From Calycina herbarum (taxonomy: Eukaryota > Ascomycota > Leotiomycetes > Helotiales > Pezizellaceae), in assembly GCA_001414485.1 (NCBI GenBank), contig LLEY01000091.1:186001-250000 (forward strand): a stretch of DNA of 64,000 bases, given 5' to 3'. Every line of letters starts with the position of its first letter. Within the stretch, counting starts at the first letter, position 1. Positions 1 to 9,953 of the stretch are shown piece by piece. The notes beneath the pieces are model-generated. The model was not told the DNA's origin. It was given only the letters and a program-made list of their open reading frames with translations, and did no database searches. A program made the translations under genes and the position numbers.

Positions 1-222
1 AATGCCACTAGCGCATCAGTCCCATACGGAAACACCACAGCCAGTGCGACAGGCGCAAGCACAGTTCTCACTGTTATCACTCCAACCCCAACCAAGGCCG
101 CAGGATCTTCAGCAGCATCAAGTGCCGCCCCCGCTGCTACTTCTGCCAAATCTGGAGCCGTCGCAAAGGTCGCATCCGGAAGCTTCGCACTGGTCGGTGG
201 TCTCATGGCTTTCGTTTTGTAA
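1..222 (+). CDS. C-terminal end of a GPI-anchored cell-wall/surface protein (5' partial)
   Basis: The reading frame is open from base 1 and stops at TAA 220-222, giving the last 73 residues of a protein whose start lies outside the window. The visible part is almost entirely Ser, Thr, Ala and Pro (expected to be O-glycosylated). It ends in a short hydrophobic tail (FALVGGLMAFVL) preceded by small residues, the usual layout of a fungal GPI-attachment signal. By family knowledge such proteins sit on the outer plasma membrane leaflet or become linked to wall glucan. No catalytic domain is visible, so the function of the missing part cannot be told. The Ser/Thr-rich plus hydrophobic-tail pattern is clear; the exact omega site is not. 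Confidence 0.75.
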   Translation, partial: NATSASVPYGNTTASATGASTVLTVITPTPTKAAGSSAASSAAPAATSAKSGAVAKVASGSFALVGGLMAFVL

Positions 223-1228
223 ATTTAGCAAGGAATTGCGCGATATGTCTGTGGTAATGAAAAGGGTCTTTCAATAGATGGGGCACATCAAATAATGCAT
301 GTCGGCGTTGATCAAAAACTCAGGGCGCGAGCGAGAGAATTAAAATACCCGGGGAATACAATGATTTTCTTTTATGCTTCTCTTGCTTTCTAGCGAATCA
401 TCCCCCGGATTGGGAAATATCTGCCATCGGTCTTGGGGGTTAATGTGTATAGTGAACAATGTTATAAATATCTTTATCTATATAAACGTTTGGTTGCAAT
501 TGTTTCGCTTTTTTGTTTGCTTTCGTGAAGTCATTTTCCTCTTGTCTCCGTCTTCCTTCGAAATCCGACGCCCTCTTGCTGCCACATAACCTACACCTTG
601 CTTGGGAAACATATTTCAATCAACAGGAGAGCAAACCGAGCTGGTGTTTCAAGGTGTCTGTGAGAGGAAACTAATCATCAAGTGCTGAGCTTCCTAAATC
701 TGCAAGTTGTGAATTGTGAAGGGCAATCACTCTATGTCCCAAGTTTCCCAGACATGGCATTTGTCAATCACCACTTCAATCGCTACATTTATCGTCGATT
801 CTGATGTCATTCTCAAGATAAAGTTCTCACAGTCGCTCGATTTCCCCACACGATGATTCTGTCGTAAGCATTGGCGTCAATCCCTCGTGTCTGATACCCG
901 AACCGCGCTGACGATCGATCGAGGGAGTTCAGCTTGGGGATTACGGTGGAGGCTTCGTTAGTAGACGACGAGAAGAAAAGCCTGGAGCCTATGCGTGGTT
1001 TGAATTCTTAGGGTGGGTGTGGGGCTTTATAATCGCTGTGATGGTGCAATTCGCGTTTCTCCTCCTTTTGCTTCCTTGCTTCCTTGGGGATAGTACTTCT
1101 TCGTTCGTACCGCGACTCCACGATTTTCTTACTGGAATACTTGTTTTCTTGATGTTGGTATGACTTAGTAGTTAGTAGTATAATATAAAAAGAGTATATT
1201 CGTTCGTATATACTAAGTAAAGCTAGCT
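223..1228. other. Intergenic, no gene recognised
   Basis: This is the 3' flank of the GPI-protein gene. Short open frames exist (for example 374-589 +) but show no domain, no codon-bias signal and no splice continuation. It becomes TA-rich towards the hAT-like element. Confidence 0.6.
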
Positions 1229-1236
1229 ACTCTATT

Positions 1237-2012
1237 CAGTGTGAGAAATGAGTAGAGTAGAGTAGAGTAGTGACCACTACTCTACTCTATTCAACCAATT
1301 ACAAGTACTACTCTACTCTACTCATAGTACTCTGAGTACTCGGGCTGTATCGGGCCGTATCGGACCGAGGCTCGGAGTGGCGTCGGAGTGGGTTTTACCG
1401 GGCTACTAGGAGCTTAAGCGAGATCTCTTTTCTACTCTCTTTCTTACTTCTTACTTATATATATATAACTAACTCTTAAAGGGAATAAAAGATCTTTATA
1501 GACGCTCTTAATAAAAGGATAGCTAAGCTAAGAAAGTACTATCCTAAGAGCAGAGTTCTAGAATCTAAGAATAGAGTAAGAAAGGAGAGTCTTCTTAGAA
1601 TCGGTCTTTCTTCTAGAATTATAATAGATATAAAAAGACATTTAGAGAAGGAATATAAGTTATAAGTAATCCTTCTTCTTAAATATCTAATAATATATAT
1701 ATATATACGAATATTTATCTAGCTTAAATAACACTTCTAAATACTAATCTACCTACTAATAAGGCTATAATTAGTCTGAAAAGCTAGGGCCTTTATCTAG
1801 AAGAAGAGACTAAAGAAGAAAGAAAGAAGAGAGAGGAGAAGGATAAAGATATAGAGTTTAAGAATAACTACTTTATACTTTAGTTATTTATTTCTATTTA
1901 TAGTATACTACTCAGAGTACTACTTAAGTAGTCATAAGTAACTACTCTACTCTACTCTACTCACACTACTCAGAGTACTACTTGAGTACCTGAGTATTCC
2001 TTGCTCACACTG
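1237..2012. mobile_element. Non-autonomous hAT-like DNA transposon (776 bp) with 8-bp target duplication
   Basis: The element starts with CAGTGTGAG (1237-1245) and ends with its reverse complement CTCACACTG (2004-2012). The 8 bp immediately outside each end are identical: ACTCTATT at 1229-1236 and 2013-2020. An 8-bp duplication with CAG...CTG termini is the hallmark of hAT transposons. Both subterminal regions carry clusters of a pentamer-like repeat (AGTAG / CTACT) in opposite orientation (about 1248-1325 and 1935-1985), resembling hAT subterminal transposase-binding repeats. The interior is strongly TpA-rich and has no long open frame, so the copy cannot encode its own transposase. It is either a MITE-type derivative or a RIP-damaged one. 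Confidence 0.8.
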
Positions 2013-3639
2013 ACTCTATTTACTTAAATAAATCTTAAGCGAGAAGGTTACGTAAAGTGCTATTCACTCATAAATATACCGGCAGTTAAATTCTAAGAAA
2101 TGCTCTCAACGTTTTCTCGAACTCTCCTAAGGTCTTGAAATGGATGTGTTAAAAGTTCACATGTTGAGAGAATTGCATTTCTAGTTGCCCGAGGAGACGA
2201 CTCAAGGATGTACTCCGAAAGCGATTTCATTACCCTTTTGTCACTTAAAAAGAAACAAAAAGCACTTTATTATCTCTAGGATACTTAATTTCTAAGTATT
2301 AAATTTACTAGAAAACGCGAGTGTAATGATGCTAAAACTAGAATACTAGATAGTATGGCTTTCTCTCCTCTTAAGATTTGATATAAGACGCTCTCTTAGA
2401 ACACTGGAACTTTCTAGGGCGCAAAGCCTAATTGCCTTTATAATATATAATTGAATTGGTGTAACTATTGGCATAAGATCTCGAGAAGTAGAGTGGTTGT
2501 TCATAGTTGTGGTGACCTAATACAGACATATTCGAGAAATATAGGCTTTGAGGCATTTTCTATTAGGAAATTGTATATTCAGCCTGGTAAAGAGAAGAGG
2601 ACTTCTAATTTATTCTTAGTTTGTCTATTTTGCTGTCGATATTTATCTTGCTGTCTATAGGTCTATGTATTCTAAACTGAGTTTCCGGAATCCTCGCACG
2701 ATCTAATACTGCTTGGGACTTGGTAATTTGATAGGTTATTCTTAGATCCTTGGGAATTTACCTGAGAGTCCCGCATAAGGGTTCTTAGTATTGTTTCTCA
2801 ACTTTATACTGGTGAGTAGGTAGTTGGGTAGTTGGGGTGGTATTTTTATACTTGTGGGTTGTTTGTCGACCTTCGAAATGACAACTTAAGGGAAAAGTGG
2901 CAGTTAGAGTTTAACGTGAATCTGCTACCGAACTCTTAAAATAGAACTACTACGTTATATAACTCGCTTAAACTTTATGTAGTTTAACTACTTAGAATAT
3001 TGGGATGTGTAACTTAATCTATAAGGGCATTTCCTATATTTTAGCAGAGTTTGTTGTCGGTTAACTTCTCGCTATCGATTCATGTCCCTATCTGATATAC
3101 TATAACGGTGCCCGGGTAATTGTTGTCGTACTTTAATAGATTATCAGGGTTAGATAAATCTGTATATCGCAGTATAAGGGATCAGAGCTGAGATAGTCAT
3201 CGTTAAGAAATCTAGTAATTGACTCACTGCTACTGTAATATGCCACCTTAATCATGACTGCCACCTGTTCGGTTATATGCCATAGACCCCGGAATAGGAT
3301 GCCAAAACCAAGGAATCTCAATGCACTGCACAGGCATCCGCTCCATGATGGCATAGGTAGAGAGGGTATATCGTCGCCTGTTTCGATGTAGCTTTGTCTC
3401 CGGCTCAAAAATTAGCAAGTCATCCAATTCTATCAGCTGGGCTGTGATGAGAGGGGGTTTCCACGAAGCAAGTGCGTTTGTACTCGTGTAACTAAAGAAT
3501 AAGGAGTGGCTTTCATAAAATCAAAGTCCTTCATTGATGAAACCTAAAAGCTTTTCCCCTTGCTTACTTTTCAATGAGGTACTTGGATACCAAAGTTATC
3601 TTAGAAAAGATAGGCCTCTGCTTAAACTATCCCTTCCAC

Positions 3640-3830
3640 AGTGTGTGTACGCCCTCGCGATGAATATTAAAAGTGGCAGTAAATACATCGGGTTCGTTCG
3701 TACCTGCCTGCCTATCTCGTTGTTCCAACTTTCTAGGGTAATTCAAGTTAGTTATCCCACGCACTTAGAACAATTGGGAATATTGACCCATGTTTTTAGA
3801 ACAATCAAGTTCCAAAATAGCTGAAAAGTT
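3640..3830. repeat. Diverged dispersed repeat, copy 1 (partner at about 9390-9565)
   Basis: Reading both segments on the plus strand, blocks line up in order: a GTGTAC..CTCGC.ATGAA block, AAGTGGCAGTAA versus AAGCGGCAGTAA, a CCTGCCT block, CGTTGTTCCA versus CGCTGTTCCA, TAGGGTAA, and a terminal GAACAATnn block. Intervening bases are heavily substituted, so this is a decayed copy without visible termini. The class of the parent element cannot be told. Confidence 0.45.
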
Positions 3831-4678
3831 CGAACAAGTGATTGATTTACTGCCACATTTAATATCCACCAGAAGACACCTTTGAGAACTGGGCAACTTT
3901 AGACACTTTACAAACAAGTACACGTATACAATATGCCATCGAATATCCAACCTCACTGTATAGCCTTAAAAGCACCCACTTTCCAAAGGTGTACTCAGAC
4001 ACTATGGTAGGAATAGAGTATACAGACTGTACGAAAATTTTTAAGTGGCCAAACTTATGTGAGAACCATCTTCATCTACCAATACAAAACAGGGTTACTG
4101 AAATTATTGCGGGGCAAACTGTCAGAAAGTTAGGTATTTGTAATTGGCGAATCTCACTGCGCCGACGATCGGTCAAGCATTGAAGTGTATACTTGGCTCA
4201 TTTATGATGCCATTGAACATGGAACTCGGAGCTTGAGTAGTAACTAGGTAGTATATTGCTTACATCACACTGCACATAAGCACTTGGTCACTGAGCAGAA
4301 ATGAGGTGGATGCTTACACTTATGCATATTTACTCTGGAATTGAGAAAATATGAGTGAGATGCACAATCCAGGTGCTCAATTCATTGAAATTGAAGAAAA
4401 TTTAATTCTATACACACTGAATTTGACAATTCAATGCCAAACTAAAAAATTCTATAAGTAAATGAATATACATCTTAAGCACCCCGTTTCGGGGATAAAC
4501 CGGATGTAGCCAACCCCATGTCCAAAGTGGCACAGTGCATTAATCCCGTAATCGATGATTGGCGACGGCCTGACTCAAGTAGGATTAGGATTTTGCATAT
4601 AATAACAATTTCATGATGTCACTAGGAGTTACGGAATTATAACTTCGCTCCGTAAATCCAGGTACACAACACAAGAAA

Positions 4679-4699
4679 CCACGCGTGGACCACGCGTGG
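4679..4699. promoter_or_regulatory. Two adjacent CCACGCGTGG palindromes upstream of the esterase gene
   Basis: The perfect 10-bp palindrome CCACGCGTGG occurs at 4679-4688 and again at 4690-4699, one base apart, about 300 bp upstream of the esterase start. The core ACGCGT resembles the MluI cell-cycle box recognised by APSES-type factors. Assignment as an operator is inference from symmetry and position only. Confidence 0.3.
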
Positions 4700-4992
4700 A
4701 ACCCTTGGATATGGTAACCTTCCACAGTAACAAATACGAATTGGACGCCGTAAGTAGCTTGGATCAAAGGTTACTTGGAGCCCCATCCTGGTTACCAAGA
4801 CTGCTAATGCACGCTTAATTTGTTCCTCGGAAGCTGACATGAATGAGGCAGGAAATACCTTCTCACTTCTGCATAGAGTGCGACAGGAGTAATCAAAGAC
4901 AAAAGAGTATAAGAGCTCTTCTCACCCACCTTCATGTTCATCCCTCCAAATCATCAAGGCCCTCAAGAAAGACCTCATTCCTAAACTTCACG

Positions 4993-6600
4993 ATGTATAC
5001 CCTCCTTCTCCTCGTCTTGGCCTTCCTCCTGAAAACAACACATGGATATACCACCACACCAAACAACACAACTCCATTTTGCGGTCACATTCCGTACCCT
5101 TCAATTCCAGGGAAGGAGATTCTATCCATTACAACCCAAGAATTCCACAATCACTCGGTAGGCCCTGACGAATTCCAGCCCGCATACCCCGGTACGTCGA
5201 ACATCTACGTTTGCGAGGTAAACGTAACCCTCACACACCCCGGTGTAAACGATACCGTTCTCGTCCAAGTTTGGCTTCCTCTCTCTGAACAAGAGAATGT
5301 CTACAACTCCCGTTTCGTGGCCCTAGGAGGTGGTGGTTTCGCAGCCGGTGTCCACGGCGAAGGGCTCGCCAAACTCGCAATCCAAGGTTTTGCCTCTGCA
5401 TCCACAGACGGAGGAATCCCCGGATCAAGTGTTAATGCAGACAACTGGGGCATCTTACCAAATGGAAAAACTAATCTTGAGCTTCTCAAGAATCTAGCAA
5501 CAAGAGCACCACACGATGTCGTAACCATAGGAAAAGCAGTGACGGAAAGCTATTATGGCTCCAAACCACAATTTGCGTACTGGGACGGGTGTTCGACGGG
5601 GGGAAGACAGGGGATGGAAGCTGCGCAGAGATACCCAGAAGAGTTTGATGGGATTCTGGCCGGTGCTCCCGCGATATATTGGAATGAGCTTCAACCAGGG
5701 ATGTTTTGGCCTCAAGCTGTGATGCAGGAACTTGGTGTGTTCCCTTCAAATTGCGAAATCATTGCGGTTGTTGACGCGGGGATTACGGCGTGTGATGAAG
5801 CGGATGGGGTGAAGGATGGTGTTATTTCTGATTTGGAGGCTTGTAAATTCAAGGCTGCGGATGTGGTGGGAACGAGTATTCAGTGTGATGGGTCAGATGT
5901 TGTGATTTCTGAGGATGTGGCGAAGGTGGTTCAGAAAATTTGGGATGGTCCAGTGACACCAGAAGGAAAGCAGCTCTGGTATGGATACACCATCGGTACA
6001 CCACTGCAGTATACCACAAACACCACTACCGTGGATGGAAAACGTGTTGGAGCTGGCATTGCTGTCAGTACAACCTGGATCTTGAACTTTCTCGAGAAAG
6101 ACCTTTCCTTCGACCTTTCCACCATAAAGGTAAAGGAATACGCAGACCTCGCCGCTCAATCCGTCCGAGAGTACGGGGACATCATTGAGTCTTCCGATCC
6201 CGATTTATCATCCCTCAAAGATAGCGGAGCAAAATTACTTGTCTGGCACGGAGAAGCAGATCAACTTATTCCACACAAAGGAACTCTGGATTATCGCCAA
6301 AAAGTTGATATTGGAATGGGTGGAACATCAGAAGTTGACGAGTTCTTTCGCCTATTTCTCGCTCCTGGAGTTGATCATTGCGGGTCGGGAGCTACCCTCG
6401 GTGCGCCGCCTAAGGATGCTTTTGCTGCTCTCAGATCCTGGGTTGAAAATGGGACGGCTCCTGAGGTGTTACCAGCAGAAGCCTATTATTTTGCTCCGGA
6501 TCAGTTTACCAGGAAATTGTGTTTGTATCCGGGGGTGGCGAAGTATAATGGTTCTGGGGATCCCAGTTCTTTGGAGAGTTTTGATTGTGTGGCAACTTGA
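4993..6600 (+). CDS. Secreted tannase/feruloyl esterase family protein
   Basis: The single-exon gene encodes 535 aa. The open frame extends 50 codons further 5', but the ATG at 4993 was chosen because it opens directly with a signal peptide (MYTLLLLVLAFLLKTTHG). The protein has the family's disulfide-linked catalytic arrangement, CS-D-HC: Cys200-Ser201 in the motif CSTGGRQ, Asp423 in WHGEADQL, and His462-Cys463 in VDHC. An Asp/Gly-rich lid segment (about residues 258-280, with D.ADGVKDGVI) matches the family's calcium-binding loop. Members hydrolyse galloyl or hydroxycinnamoyl esters of plant polyphenols or arabinoxylan outside the cell; which ester is used cannot be told from sequence. Several N-glycosylation sequons are present. 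Length fits the family (about 500-580 aa), and all catalytic residues are intact. Confidence 0.92.
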   Translation: MYTLLLLVLAFLLKTTHGYTTTPNNTTPFCGHIPYPSIPGKEILSITTQEFHNHSVGPDEFQPAYPGTSNIYVCEVNVTLTHPGVNDTVLVQVWLPLSEQENVYNSRFVALGGGGFAAGVHGEGLAKLAIQGFASASTDGGIPGSSVNADNWGILPNGKTNLELLKNLATRAPHDVVTIGKAVTESYYGSKPQFAYWDGCSTGGRQGMEAAQRYPEEFDGILAGAPAIYWNELQPGMFWPQAVMQELGVFPSNCEIIAVVDAGITACDEADGVKDGVISDLEACKFKAADVVGTSIQCDGSDVVISEDVAKVVQKIWDGPVTPEGKQLWYGYTIGTPLQYTTNTTTVDGKRVGAGIAVSTTWILNFLEKDLSFDLSTIKVKEYADLAAQSVREYGDIIESSDPDLSSLKDSGAKLLVWHGEADQLIPHKGTLDYRQKVDIGMGGTSEVDEFFRLFLAPGVDHCGSGATLGAPPKDAFAALRSWVENGTAPEVLPAEAYYFAPDQFTRKLCLYPGVAKYNGSGDPSSLESFDCVAT

Positions 6601-7563
6601 TTCTAAAGGACCGTTCTATCAGCATCGAGGTCTCAAAATGCGAGATTTTATATATGGACTCCTGTGTTGTAATCAATTCTAAAAAGTATCAAGTCAAACA
6701 ATGCAAGTCTCCCCCAAAACGCATGATTCAATTGCTTCGAGGAGAAGAAATTTCCCCTGAAATATTGCACTATTTGACGCATTTTTATCTCATTTATCAC
6801 CACCGTATTTGTGTAAGGATGGGTTGTTATCGTATGCTTCTAATTCTTGACGATGATGGCGCAACGGTCGTTCAAAACTTTGTGAGAAAGAAAGTGTTGA
6901 GAGACCAACAGTTAAGCGAGAAAGAAGTAAGTGAGGCAAATCAGTCAACACCTAACTTATTTTCTCAAACCAAATACTTATCAGGCCATCTTCAAGTACA
7001 ATTGAATCCCGAATCGTAATGCCCAGAATAGAGAGTTCAAGCGATTTTTGCCATTTCATAGGGGGGTGTGCAATATGCTGAATAACTCTCCCACGCGACC
7101 AATGAATTGCAATTGTGGCACAAAAAATGTACCGATCGGTACACCAAAGCCTGATACACATTTGGTTGCTAAGCTGTAGGGTTTAATTTTTCAACCACTT
7201 CAGTCAGCTTACAGAAATTTCGGAGCCACTCATGACTTCGTTACCAATAACATGGGCTTACTTCATGCAAGAGGAAATATTTCCGATGCAGAAGTATTGG
7301 ATAATTACATTTACTTCTGCACCATAAGGCTGAATTTAGCTTTGCTGAATGACTTAAGGTTGCGTTTTGACGTATTTCCCCGAAGTATATGCATGCACAC
7401 TGTGCCTATACAGCCTGCAGGAACACTTCATGTTCATAGTAGCATTATACTTACGTAAATGGATAATATCCTGTCGACACCCCTAAGACCTGGAGGCTTG
7501 GTGGAAGCGTGGTAGATATAAAGCTTTCTTTCATCCCCTCGTAGTTGGCAAGTCAAGGCCAAA
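6601..7563. other. Intergenic between two secreted hydrolases
   Basis: The interval holds the 3' flank of the esterase gene and the promoter of the PAF-acetylhydrolase-like gene. An open frame at 6585-7019 (+) overlaps the esterase end and shows no domain. No repeat or RNA gene was recognised. Confidence 0.55.
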
Positions 7564-8673
7564 ATGATATTCCCAAATCTCGTCCGCCTTTCCTTTGTCC
7601 TCACAGTTCTAGGAGCACAACCACCAAAACCACCACAATTCCCACCCCCGACCGGTCCTTTCAAAACCGGTATCATCCATGTACCTCTCACAGATTACTC
7701 CCGCCACGACCTCTTCGCGCCCAATTCCTTTCGAAAACTAATGGTCTCAATTTACTACCCAACCCATCAAGTCGCAACCCACCAAAAGCCCTATCTGCCA
7801 GCCATCCTCTCCTCCATCTTCGAAGTCCAACACCCGTTCCCAAATGGTTCCCTCCATACCATCCTCGCAAACGCAAAAGTAAATGCAGCACCAATTCTCC
7901 ACCCCAACCCACAAAGATTCTTGTTTTCGCACGGCGGAGGAACCTCTCGATTGATACATACGGTCTTACACGAAGAATTGGCAAGTCATGGATATATAGC
8001 GATATCGATTGATCACCCCTACGATGCCGCCGTAGTCGAATTCCCAGATGGAACGGTCATATATCGAGATTCTTCGCCTTTTACGGTCGATCTGTTAGAT
8101 AAATGGTACCTCCAACGAGTTCTCGACATCCGATTTATCAACTCCCGAACAGCAAATCTCTCGCTTCTCTTCCCCAACCCCCAGCCAGTTCAAAAAGCAG
8201 TGTTGGGAGGCCATTCTTTCGGTGGTGCTGCAGTAGCAGGGGCTATGATCGGTCAAAAGAATACATATCTCGGGGGATGGAATTTTGACGGCGCATTCTG
8301 GAATACCTCCATCTCTGGCGATGTACAGAAACCATTCTTTATTATGGGGGGACCTGTACGGATTCCGGAGGGAGATACTTCATGGGATAGTTTTCGAGCG
8401 GCGCAAACGGGCTGGGAGAGGGAAGTTATTGTTAATGGGACACAGCATTGGGCTTTTACGGATTTTGTTGCTGCTGTGGAGATACTTGGAGTCAATAGAT
8501 CAAGTCCGGAGATTGAGGCTTTTGTTGGTACAATTGAGCCCAAGAGGGCTGTGGAGATACTTAGGAGTTATGTTAGGGATTTCTTGGATTGGCTTTTTGG
8601 AAGGGGAGGGGGAGGATTGGTTAATGGGCCTAGTGTGAACTTTTCGGAGGTGGAGTTTATTCCTCCGCCTTGA
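7564..8673 (+). CDS. Secreted PAF-acetylhydrolase-like alpha/beta hydrolase
   Basis: The intronless gene encodes 369 aa. A hydrophobic N-terminus (residues 1-18, IFPNLVRLSFVLTVLGA) is a plausible signal peptide. The nucleophile elbow GHSFGG places the catalytic Ser at about 218. It is preceded by an oxyanion-type FSHGGG segment (about residue 119), and followed by a GGWNFDGAFW block and a C-terminal HWAFTDF motif with the candidate catalytic His at about 295. This order and spacing match platelet-activating-factor acetylhydrolase isoform II relatives, serine lipases acting on oxidised or short-chain phospholipids. In fungi most such proteins are uncharacterised secreted esterases, so the substrate is uncertain. 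It lies tandem to the tannase-like esterase, with no shared operon-like signal. Confidence 0.85.
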   Translation: MIFPNLVRLSFVLTVLGAQPPKPPQFPPPTGPFKTGIIHVPLTDYSRHDLFAPNSFRKLMVSIYYPTHQVATHQKPYLPAILSSIFEVQHPFPNGSLHTILANAKVNAAPILHPNPQRFLFSHGGGTSRLIHTVLHEELASHGYIAISIDHPYDAAVVEFPDGTVIYRDSSPFTVDLLDKWYLQRVLDIRFINSRTANLSLLFPNPQPVQKAVLGGHSFGGAAVAGAMIGQKNTYLGGWNFDGAFWNTSISGDVQKPFFIMGGPVRIPEGDTSWDSFRAAQTGWEREVIVNGTQHWAFTDFVAAVEILGVNRSSPEIEAFVGTIEPKRAVEILRSYVRDFLDWLFGRGGGGLVNGPSVNFSEVEFIPPP

Positions 8674-9953
8674 GTTTCTAGGTAGCCTCGTGGTTAGAAT
8701 TATGTTGAGAGGGAAGGAGCGTTGATGAAAGATCTACAGGGATGTTTGACACAGGTTATGCTTAGCCCAAGTTGGAGAGGAAGGTGCGATGATGTTATTT
8801 ACAAATTAATTTCGCTCCTTCCCCAAATTCTTTCAGTCTTAGGAGGCTTGAACCCGGCAGTCTGATGCATTAAATTATATCTTAAGAGTGGCTAAAGTGT
8901 GTATTACGAATTATTCTGTCTCCAAACCAGATTGCTCTTGCCTCCAAGTTTTTGGTTTAGCTATCCATAGTTGTCAAAAGAAACAGCTTGTGATTCACGG
9001 TTAGACGTTTCCAAGTGAGTAGCCCGATGTCAGAGAGCACCCAATTTTACTGCCTTATATATTTCTAGATACCCGTTGCTCTTCCTGACTCTTCTAGATT
9101 GCCTGGAACAATAATACTGATTAAACTAGACATTTTCGTACAGTCCCGCGTAGAGTACCTAGGTGTAGCGAGAGCAATGATTACAAAAGCGCGGGTGTAG
9201 TTGCCTTAACATGTAGCCCAAGACATAAACCTTGACCTTTTATTTTCTTTGGCATTCACGTTGTCTAATACTTAATCAAAACTCCAGGTGCAGGCTTAGG
9301 CTTCTTCTGTGAAGGGTTCCCTATTTACTAATAGGTGATGGGGGCTCTTCATCCGGCAATTTGACTCTTTCTCAAGTCTCTTCTTGGCACGTGTACTGCG
9401 CTCGCAATGAAAGACAGAAGCGGCAGTAAGTACTCTCTTCAGGTTTGCTCCTGCCTAAGTAGCTCGCTGTTCCACTCTTGTAGGGTAAATCCAGTAAATT
9501 GTCCTCAAGACTTGGGACAAGTTCAAAAAATCCTACATGGCCTGAAACAATGAACCCCGATTGTTCTAAACTATCTGGACGATACTTTGGAGTCTCCTAA
9601 GCAATTGAAACAACGAGCTAGGAAGGCAAGTGCGAATGGAGAAGGTATTACTGCCGCTTTACTTCCAGGCTGTCCCGAGCAGCTTCAAAAGGTCACGCAA
9701 TTACCAGCTAATAAAACTCTGTGGCTCCGCCACCGTCACAAGATAAGAAAGCGGGGTACAGTCAAGCTAGCAGGTGGTGGCCGCTCTTTCTGATTGGCCG
9801 AGAGTGTTGACGTTGGCCTGAGGGTGCATAAAAGTCCCGAGTCCTTCCTTCCTCGCCCACCAACACTTAAACCTCGACACAAGAAACACAAACCATCTTC
9901 CCCTTGATCAATACATCGCCAAGTTCCAACAACACCCACCCTGAACCTTTACG
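8674..9953. other. Intergenic with decayed repeat sequence
   Basis: No convincing gene. Short arms GGGAAGGAGCG (about 8711) and CGCTCCTTCC (about 8813) form an inverted pair just after the hydrolase. The second copy of a dispersed repeat lies at 9390-9565. A 68-codon open frame at 9587 shows no domain. The last 150 bp are the promoter/5' leader of the BTB gene. Confidence 0.5.
9390..9565. repeat. Diverged dispersed repeat, copy 2 (partner at about 3640-3830)
   Basis: Shared ordered blocks with 3640-3830 (GTGTAC, CTCGC.ATGAA, GGCAGTAA, TGTTCCA, TAGGGTAA) on the same strand. This copy is less AT-shifted than copy 1. No terminal repeats or target duplication were found. Confidence 0.45.

Larger units (their letters stand above)
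2021..4992. other. AT-rich gene desert with degenerate repeats
   Basis: No gene is supported. Several open frames of 60-96 codons occur on both strands but none has a recognisable domain or a plausible exon partner. About 3640-3830 carries a diverged copy of sequence also seen at 9390-9565 (see that feature). Tracts rich in TA with few CG suggest old, mutated repeats. Confidence 0.55.

Noticed and set aside
5231..6159. Several antisense open frames within the esterase gene (5231-5428, 5301-5528, 5486-5749, 5893-6159, minus strand)
   Set aside because: They are shadows of a strongly coding plus-strand gene with intact catalytic motifs, and have no domain or splice partner.
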